Shown one piece after another: positions 58,750-64,000 of a DNA stretch of 64,000 nucleotides; the stretch's first letter is position 1; the number at the start of each line of letters is the position of its first letter. The DNA is from Canibacter sp052085365 (GTDB lineage: Bacteria; Actinomycetota; Actinomycetes; Actinomycetales; Microbacteriaceae): positions 124,001 through 188,000 of the forward strand of contig JBQDFP010000001.1 in NCBI GenBank assembly GCA_052085365.1, given 5' to 3'. The notes under the pieces were generated by a model. The model was not told the origin of the DNA, ran no database searches, and worked only from the letters and a program-made list of their open reading frames with translations. Position numbers and translations under genes: made by a program.

Positions 58750-60279
58750 ATGTCGAAATACGTTATTGCTCTCGATCAAGGAACGACCTCATCTCGTGCG
58801 ATCGTATTTGACCACAATGCTGGCATTGTTTCGACCGGACAAAAAGAGCACGAACAGATCATGCCTCACGCCGGCTGGGTAGAACATGACGCCAACGAAA
58901 TTCGAGAAAATGTCACCGAGGTAATTGGGTTGGCCCTGTCGCGAGCCAACATTACCCGCCACGATATCGTTGCAATCGGTATTACCAACCAGCGAGAAAC
59001 CACTGTGGTGTGGGATAAGGCGACAGGTGAGCCGGTCTATAACGCGATCGTTTGGCAAGACACCAGAACACAAGGAATTGTGGATGAACTTGCTAAAGAC
59101 GGTGGGACCGATCGCTTCAAAGATCTCGTCGGTCTCCCCTTGGCAACCTATTTTGCCGGAACAAAACTCAAGTGGATTCTCGACAATGTTGACGGGGTGC
59201 GTGAACGTGCGGAGCATGGTGAGCTGCTTTTTGGGACCATGGACAGCTGGGTGCTCTGGAACCTCACCGGTGGACCAGACGGAGGGGTGCATGCCACTGA
59301 CGTCACGAATGCGTCACGCACAATGTTCATGGACCTACAGAAACTTACCTGGCGTCCAGATATCCTTGAGGCATTCGGGGTACCGGAGTCGATGCTGCCC
59401 GAGATACGGCCTTCAAGCGGGAAATTTGGTGTAGCTAAATCGAACTCTCTGCTGCGTGAAACACCAATTACCGGCATATTGGGTGACCAGCAGTCAGCGA
59501 CCTTCGGACAAGCAGCCTTTGAACCGGGTGACACTAAGAACACCTACGGCACTGGTAACTTTCTGATTTTCCAAACCGGTGAAGAAATCGTGCATTCAGA
59601 GCATGGCTTGCTCACGACAATCGGATACCAGCTCGGTAATGATGCCCCACGTTACGCGCTCGAAGGGTCGATCGCGGTCACTGGCTCACTCATACAATGG
59701 CTGCGCGACCAGATCGGTCTCATCTCCGAGGCCGCTGAAATAGAAACGCTCGCGAACCGTGTCGACGATAACGGTGGAGTGTACGTTGTGCCCGCATTCT
59801 CGGGATTGTTCGCGCCACGTTGGCGTCCGGATGCACGCGGGGTCATCACCGGTCTGACACGATACGTGACCAAGGAACATATCGCACGTGCAGCGCTTGA
59901 ATCTGTCGCGTATCAAAGCACGGAAGTGATCTCAGCTGTCGCAGAAGATGCCGGGAAAGATCTCACCGAGCTCAAAGTAGACGGTGGAATGACCAAAAAC
60001 GACACGCTCATGCAGTTTCAAGCCGATCTGCTCAACGTCCCAGTGGTTCGTCCCAAGGTGATCGAAACGACCGCTCTTGGCGCAGCCTACGCTGCCGGAC
60101 TAGCGGTCAATTACTGGGATAGCCTCCAAGAGTTGAAAAACCTGTGGCAGGAAGACAAACGCTGGATACCAAAAATGGACAGCCAGACGAGAGAGCGCCT
60201 GATACGTGTGTGGGAAAAGGCCGTCTCAAAGTCGTTGGACTGGGTCGACGACGATGTAAATGTTCTGGGTCAACCTTAG
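58750..60279 (+). CDS. glpK: Glycerol kinase
   Basis: 509 aa FGGY kinase. N-terminal ATP site YVIALDQGTTSSRAIVFDH, substrate-region KWILDNVDGVRE, FGTMDSWVLWNLTGG and the C-terminal LKVDGGMTKNDTLMQFQAD with TTALGAAYAAGLAV. It phosphorylates glycerol to glycerol-3-phosphate. GAAGGAG precedes the ATG. No glpF or glpD is adjacent, so uptake and oxidation must be encoded elsewhere. Confidence 0.96.
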   Translation: MSKYVIALDQGTTSSRAIVFDHNAGIVSTGQKEHEQIMPHAGWVEHDANEIRENVTEVIGLALSRANITRHDIVAIGITNQRETTVVWDKATGEPVYNAIVWQDTRTQGIVDELAKDGGTDRFKDLVGLPLATYFAGTKLKWILDNVDGVRERAEHGELLFGTMDSWVLWNLTGGPDGGVHATDVTNASRTMFMDLQKLTWRPDILEAFGVPESMLPEIRPSSGKFGVAKSNSLLRETPITGILGDQQSATFGQAAFEPGDTKNTYGTGNFLIFQTGEEIVHSEHGLLTTIGYQLGNDAPRYALEGSIAVTGSLIQWLRDQIGLISEAAEIETLANRVDDNGGVYVVPAFSGLFAPRWRPDARGVITGLTRYVTKEHIARAALESVAYQSTEVISAVAEDAGKDLTELKVDGGMTKNDTLMQFQADLLNVPVVRPKVIETTALGAAYAAGLAVNYWDSLQELKNLWQEDKRWIPKMDSQTRERLIRVWEKAVSKSLDWVDDDVNVLGQP

Positions 60280-60308
60280 ACCGAGAGATTTCCACGACTT
60301 CGAACACT

Positions 60309-60353
60309 AGTGACGGGCGACGAACTAGGTTCCTGAGGTTGTCGCCCGTCACT
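60309..60353. terminator. Bidirectional terminator between glpK and gatB
   Basis: A perfect 13-bp stem AGTGACGGGCGAC (arms 60309-60321 and 60341-60353) with a 19-nt loop, between two convergent genes. Confidence 0.8.
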
Positions 60354-60373
60354 TGTTATTCATCGTGCTGGTC

Positions 60374-61876
60374 CTATTCAGCAGCAGCCCGCTCCAGAAT
60401 AAGCTCTCGGACTCGTCCGGCATCAGCTTGTCCTCGCATTGCCTTCATAACTGCGCCGATTATTGCGCCAGCAGCCTGAACTTTTCCGTCACGAATTTTC
60501 TGCAAAACATCTGGCTGTTCTGCCAGAGCCGCATCGATAGCTTCAATCAGCGGGCCATCATCCGACACGATTGCGAGGTTTCGTTTCTCAACAATTTCCT
60601 GCGCTGTGCCCTCACCATCAATCACGCCTTGAATAACTTGACGAGCCAGTTTGTCGTTCAATGTACCCGCATCAACGAGCTTGACGACATCAACCACTTG
60701 CTCAGGCGTGATCAGGTCTGCCGCGGACTGGCTTCGTTCATTCGCAATACGTGCGATCTCACCAGTCCACCATTTGCGTGCTGTCTGTGGCGCCACGCCT
60801 GCTGCGATCGTCGCTTCCACCGTTTCCACTAACCCTGAATTCACAACATCTTGGAATTCTAATTGTGAAAATTCCCATGCGGCACGAAGCCTGCGACGTC
60901 GCAACGTTGGATGTTCTGGAAGCGCCTGCCGGAGCTCTTCAACAAGGTCACGTGAGGGAGCAAGTGGTGCTAGATCAGGCTCTGGGAAATACCGGTAATC
61001 ATCAGCATCTGATTTCGGTCGTCCCGGAGAGGTAGTCGAAGTGTCCTCATGCCAGTGTCGGGTCTCTTGCAGTATCGATCGACCTTCTGAGAGGATCTGT
61101 GCCTGACGTTGAATCTCATATCTGACAGCGCGTTCAACTGACCGAAGCGAGTTGACATTCTTTGTTTCGGTACGCGTCCCTAATGTTTCTGTTCCACGCG
61201 GACGCAAGGAAACGTTCGCGTCACAGCGAATATTTCCGCGTTCCATCCGCGCGTCAGAAATATCAAGTGATTTCACAATGTCACGAATAGTAGAAACATA
61301 CTGGGCCGCAATCTCGCCAGTGTCTTCCTCGCCGCCAAAGATAGGTCGAGTGACGATCTCCACAAGTGGAATACCAGCACGGTTGTAGTCAACGAGTGAG
61401 TGACTTGCGCCTTGAATTCGGCCAGTAGAGCCGCCAACGTGAGTGAGTTTACCGGCGTCTTCTTCCATGTGAGCACGCTCAATAGGCACGTGGATCACGC
61501 GTCCACTCGCGAGTTCAACTTCGACCGAACCGTCGTGAGCGATCGGGTCGTCGTACTGTGAAATCTGGTAAGCCTTGGAAAGGTCAGGATAGAAGTAGTT
61601 CTTTCGGGCGAACCCCGAAAGCTCAGCAATCTCACACCCGAGCGCTAAGCCGAGACTAATGGCATAGCGGACTGCCTGTTCATTCACCACTGGTAATGTT
61701 CCGGGCAGACCCAAGCACACCGGTGTGACATTCGTGTTCGGCTCACCGCCGAAATAGTTCGGCGCAGCCGAGAACATCTTCGTTGTGGTGTTGAGTTCAA
61801 CGTGAACTTCCAGACCGATTACCGGCTCGAACAATTCGAGGGCGCGATCAAAGTCCATTACTTTTGTCTTCGTCAT
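60374..61876 (-). CDS. gatB: Aspartyl/glutamyl-tRNA amidotransferase subunit B
   Basis: 500 aa. The kinase-like part reads EPVIGLEVHVELNTTTKMFS, GLPGTLPVVNEQAVR and DYNRAGIPLVEIVTRP, with a C-terminal tail domain (VQAAGAIIGAVMKAMRGQAD) that binds the tRNA. Together with GatA and GatC it converts Glu-tRNA-Gln (or Asp-tRNA-Asn) to the amide form. The ATG overlaps the gatA TAA by one base (TAATG). Confidence 0.97.
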   Translation of the reverse strand: MTKTKVMDFDRALELFEPVIGLEVHVELNTTTKMFSAAPNYFGGEPNTNVTPVCLGLPGTLPVVNEQAVRYAISLGLALGCEIAELSGFARKNYFYPDLSKAYQISQYDDPIAHDGSVEVELASGRVIHVPIERAHMEEDAGKLTHVGGSTGRIQGASHSLVDYNRAGIPLVEIVTRPIFGGEEDTGEIAAQYVSTIRDIVKSLDISDARMERGNIRCDANVSLRPRGTETLGTRTETKNVNSLRSVERAVRYEIQRQAQILSEGRSILQETRHWHEDTSTTSPGRPKSDADDYRYFPEPDLAPLAPSRDLVEELRQALPEHPTLRRRRLRAAWEFSQLEFQDVVNSGLVETVEATIAAGVAPQTARKWWTGEIARIANERSQSAADLITPEQVVDVVKLVDAGTLNDKLARQVIQGVIDGEGTAQEIVEKRNLAIVSDDGPLIEAIDAALAEQPDVLQKIRDGKVQAAGAIIGAVMKAMRGQADAGRVRELILERAAAE

Positions 61877-63408
61877 TATGCGCTCGCCTTTCCGTTCACA
61901 ATCGCTGCAAGGTCCGGAGCTTGGCTCCAGAACGGACGACCATCCCGCTCAGTGACGAGTCGTTCAATACCTGCGCCGACGCGATACATGCGATCGTCCG
62001 CAAATTGAGGGGCCATGAGCTGTAGGCCAACAGGCATACCGTCTTCCGAAGCGGTCCCAATCGGAACGCTAATTCCAGGCAGACCTGCGAGGTTTGCCGG
62101 GATCGTAGTCGCATCATTGAGGTAATTTGCCATTGGGTCATCGACACGAGCACCGAGGTTCCAGGCGGTTGTCGGCGAGGTCGGCGCGGCAAGAACATCA
62201 ACTTTTTCAAAGGCTTCAGCAAAATCCCGTTGGACGAGCGTGCGCACTTTTTGTGCACTTCCGTAATATGCATCGTAATAACCGGCTGATAATGCGTAGG
62301 TACCGAGGATGATCCGTCGCTTTACTTCAGCTCCAAACCCAGCCGCTCGAGTTGCACCCATTACCCCGTCAACGGTCGCGCCAGTCTCTGGAACTACACG
62401 CATGCCAAATCGAACTGAATCATAGCGAGCTAGGTTACTTGAGGCCTCAGCTGGCATGATCAAATAGTAAGCAGCGACCGCATATTCAAAGTGCGGCGCA
62501 GAAATTTCTACAATCTCAGCCCCCGCCTGCTCCGCAAGGTCTAGCGCATTGCGGAATGAATCTGAAACGCCTTGTTGTGATGACTCGTTCACAAGTTCAC
62601 GAACCACGCCTATGCGCACGCCCTTGAGTGCACCGTCACGCGCTCCTATTCGTGCAGCTTCAGCCATCGAAGGCCAGTCATACTCCAGCGAAGTAGCGTC
62701 GTGCCAATCGTGACCACCGATCACATCGTGGAGAAGCCCTGCGTCAAGCACAGTCCGTGAACACGGCCCGATCTGATCAAGTGACGAAGCCAGCGCGATT
62801 GAACCATATCGGCTGACACCTCCGTATGTGGGCTTTGCGCCTACAGAGCCGGTTACAGATGCCGGCTGACGGATTGAACCACCGGTGTCGCTGCCCAGCG
62901 CGAGCGGCGCTTCAAAAGCCGTTACCGCGGCAGCAGAGCCGCCGCCGGAACCTCCTGGTACCTTCTCAAGGTTCCAGGGATTCTTCGTGACTCCATAGCC
63001 GGAGTTCTCCGTTGAAGAACCCATCGCAAACTCATCCATATTGGTTTTGCCAAGAGCAATCAGACCCGCCTGTTTTGCTTTCGCAACCACTGTCGCGTCA
63101 AACGGTGACATGTATCCGGACAGAATTTTTGAACCCGAAGTTGACGGCATATCTGTCGTGACTAAGACGTCTTTGATCGCGAGCGGCACACCTGAAAGCT
63201 CATGCAGCTTTTCACCTGATGCACGACGTTCGTCAATGTCTTCGGCAGTTTGCAGTGCCTGGTCGTTCACGGATAGGAATGCATTCACTCCTCCGTCAAC
63301 ACTGGTTATTTGGTCAAGATGCGCCTGGGTGACCTCACGGGAAGAAAGCTCTCCCGAGGCAAGTTTTTCTGAAAGCTCCGCCGCGGTGAGCTGAATAATA
63401 TCGGGCAC
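61876..63408 (-). CDS. gatA: Aspartyl/glutamyl-tRNA amidotransferase subunit A
   Basis: 510 aa amidase-signature protein. Catalytic Lys is in VPLAIKDVLVTTD, and the Gly/Ser loop is PGGSGGGSAAAVTAFEAPLA with GSDTGGSIRQPAS (both catalytic serines). It hydrolyses glutamine and channels ammonia to GatB. GTG start directly after the gatC stop (0 nt gap). Confidence 0.97.
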   Translation of the reverse strand: MPDIIQLTAAELSEKLASGELSSREVTQAHLDQITSVDGGVNAFLSVNDQALQTAEDIDERRASGEKLHELSGVPLAIKDVLVTTDMPSTSGSKILSGYMSPFDATVVAKAKQAGLIALGKTNMDEFAMGSSTENSGYGVTKNPWNLEKVPGGSGGGSAAAVTAFEAPLALGSDTGGSIRQPASVTGSVGAKPTYGGVSRYGSIALASSLDQIGPCSRTVLDAGLLHDVIGGHDWHDATSLEYDWPSMAEAARIGARDGALKGVRIGVVRELVNESSQQGVSDSFRNALDLAEQAGAEIVEISAPHFEYAVAAYYLIMPAEASSNLARYDSVRFGMRVVPETGATVDGVMGATRAAGFGAEVKRRIILGTYALSAGYYDAYYGSAQKVRTLVQRDFAEAFEKVDVLAAPTSPTTAWNLGARVDDPMANYLNDATTIPANLAGLPGISVPIGTASEDGMPVGLQLMAPQFADDRMYRVGAGIERLVTERDGRPFWSQAPDLAAIVNGKASA

Positions 63409-63717
63409 TTACTGTTCCTCTCCCAAAATAGCGGTGACGCGGAATTTTCCCTCTTCATGTTCGGGTGCGTTAGCGAGCGCTTCTTCTTGCGTGAGGACGT
63501 CTCGGACCTCATCGGCACGGGTGACATTTGTCAACGGCACGGGGTGGCTTGTTGCTGGGACGTCTTCTCCAGCAACTTCACTGACTTTGGCAATCGCACC
63601 AAGAATTTCTCCAAGCTGCGCTGTCAGCGTCTCGGTTTCTTCTTCAGTGAGTGAGATGCGTGACAGTTCGGCTAGGTGGGCCACCGTTTCGCGTGTAATA
63701 GTTTTTTCGTTGGACAT
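63409..63717 (-). CDS. gatC: Aspartyl/glutamyl-tRNA amidotransferase subunit C
   Basis: 102 aa helical protein with VAHLAELSRISLTEEETETL and GVPL-like PATSHPVPLTNVTRADEV, ending RVTAILGEE. It stabilises the GatA-GatB complex. It is the first gene of gatCAB, 50 nt downstream of ligA. Confidence 0.94.
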   Translation of the reverse strand: MSNEKTITRETVAHLAELSRISLTEEETETLTAQLGEILGAIAKVSEVAGEDVPATSHPVPLTNVTRADEVRDVLTQEEALANAPEHEEGKFRVTAILGEEQ

Positions 63718-63767
63718 TCTTCTCGCATTTCTTGCATTGCTGATGCGGGTAAGGTTCGACGCCTATC

Positions 63768-64000
63768 CTATCGTGGCAATGCGTCCGGACCGTCGGTGAC
63801 TAAGATCTTGAACCCTTCTGCATCAAGCACCGGAATTCCAAGTTCTTCAGCCCTGGTAAGTTTTGTGCCTGCTCCGGGCCCTGCCGCAACAAAATCTGTC
63901 TTCTTTGAAACGCTTGAAGCGGCTTTCCCGCCGGCAGCAATAATTGCTTCTTTCGCCCCATCTCGTGTGAACCCTTCCAGCGTGCCGGTGGCGACCACAG
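63768..64000 (-). CDS. ligA: NAD-dependent DNA ligase LigA, C-terminal BRCT domain (5' part outside window)
   Basis: The frame is open at the window edge; the last ~77 codons are seen. The sequence VATGTLEGFTRDGAKEAI, GGKAASSVSKKTDFVAAG and KLTRAEELGIPVLDAEGF is the typical C-terminal BRCT domain of bacterial LigA. It stands immediately upstream of gatC, a common actinobacterial order. Confidence rests on this domain plus context, as the catalytic region is outside. Confidence 0.85.
   Translation of the reverse strand, partial: VVATGTLEGFTRDGAKEAIIAAGGKAASSVSKKTDFVAAGPGAGTKLTRAEELGIPVLDAEGFKILVTDGPDALPR

Overview
The window looks like a chromosomal segment of a high-G+C Gram-positive bacterium (Actinobacteria, most likely Micrococcales/Microbacteriaceae). 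Evidence for this is the set of actinobacterial families present (DUF3000, DUF3159, DUF3710, DUF3093, DUF4193, DUF2017, SepH), the tig-clpP1-clpP2-clpX order, the Gly-Cys-Val tRNA cluster, many GTG/TTG starts, and numerous -10 hexamers sitting 6-8 nt ahead of start codons with no Shine-Dalgarno sequence (leaderless transcripts). The core DNA is of moderate G+C (a hand count of 39001-39060 gives about 53%). A block of about 12 kb from roughly 20.3 to 32.3 kb is much richer (27001-27060 counts at about 73%).

Layout. 1-6.5 kb: end of an unidentified gene, then clpX, clpP2, clpP1, tig, tRNA-Pro, a small secreted protein gene, the debris of an XRE-type regulator, tRNA-Asn and dps with a DtxR/IdeR-like box. 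6.7-20.2 kb: tRNA-Gly; a long leftward replication/repair/tRNA-modification run (recO, uppS, dusB, dgt, dnaG, an orphan ABC ATPase); a TRIC-type channel gene; a second leftward run (thrS, HIT, yebC, ruvC); three tRNAs; and a membrane-anchored HExxH protein. 20.2-32.3 kb: an apparent integrative and mobilizable element inserted at tRNA-Val(CAC). It carries a serine recombinase whose stop codon lies inside the tRNA, a small coupled upstream protein, a divergent DNA-binding-like protein, a TetR/membrane-protein pair, an iteron array with an oriT-like site directly ahead of a MobF relaxase-helicase, and a YbhF-like ABC exporter divergent from its own TetR gene. No type IV secretion or coupling protein genes are visible, so transfer would need a helper. 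32.3-34.4 kb: a scar zone with a VOC protein, a small HTH protein, a broken DUF2993 gene and a solitary PemK-like toxin.

34.4-64 kb: zapE, DUF3000-rnd, fadA-fadB (beta-oxidation), a class IV aminotransferase, aconitase, a conserved actinobacterial block (DUF3159, DUF3710, dut, DUF3093, DUF4193, sepH, a phosphatase-superfamily protein), parC, a ProA-like gene with an extra N-terminal segment, tRNA-Leu, an amino-acid racemase-like gene, a cold-shock gene with a long structured leader, a minimal zincin-clpS-DUF2017 operon, dinB, glpK, and gatC-gatA-gatB downstream of the truncated ligA.

The most interesting parts are the oriT/iteron region at 24.9-25.0 kb, the recombinase/tRNA junction, the dual TetR operators at 31.6 kb, the set of leaderless promoters, and the IdeR-type box upstream of dps. 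I found no CRISPR array, insertion sequence, rRNA or biosynthetic cluster.
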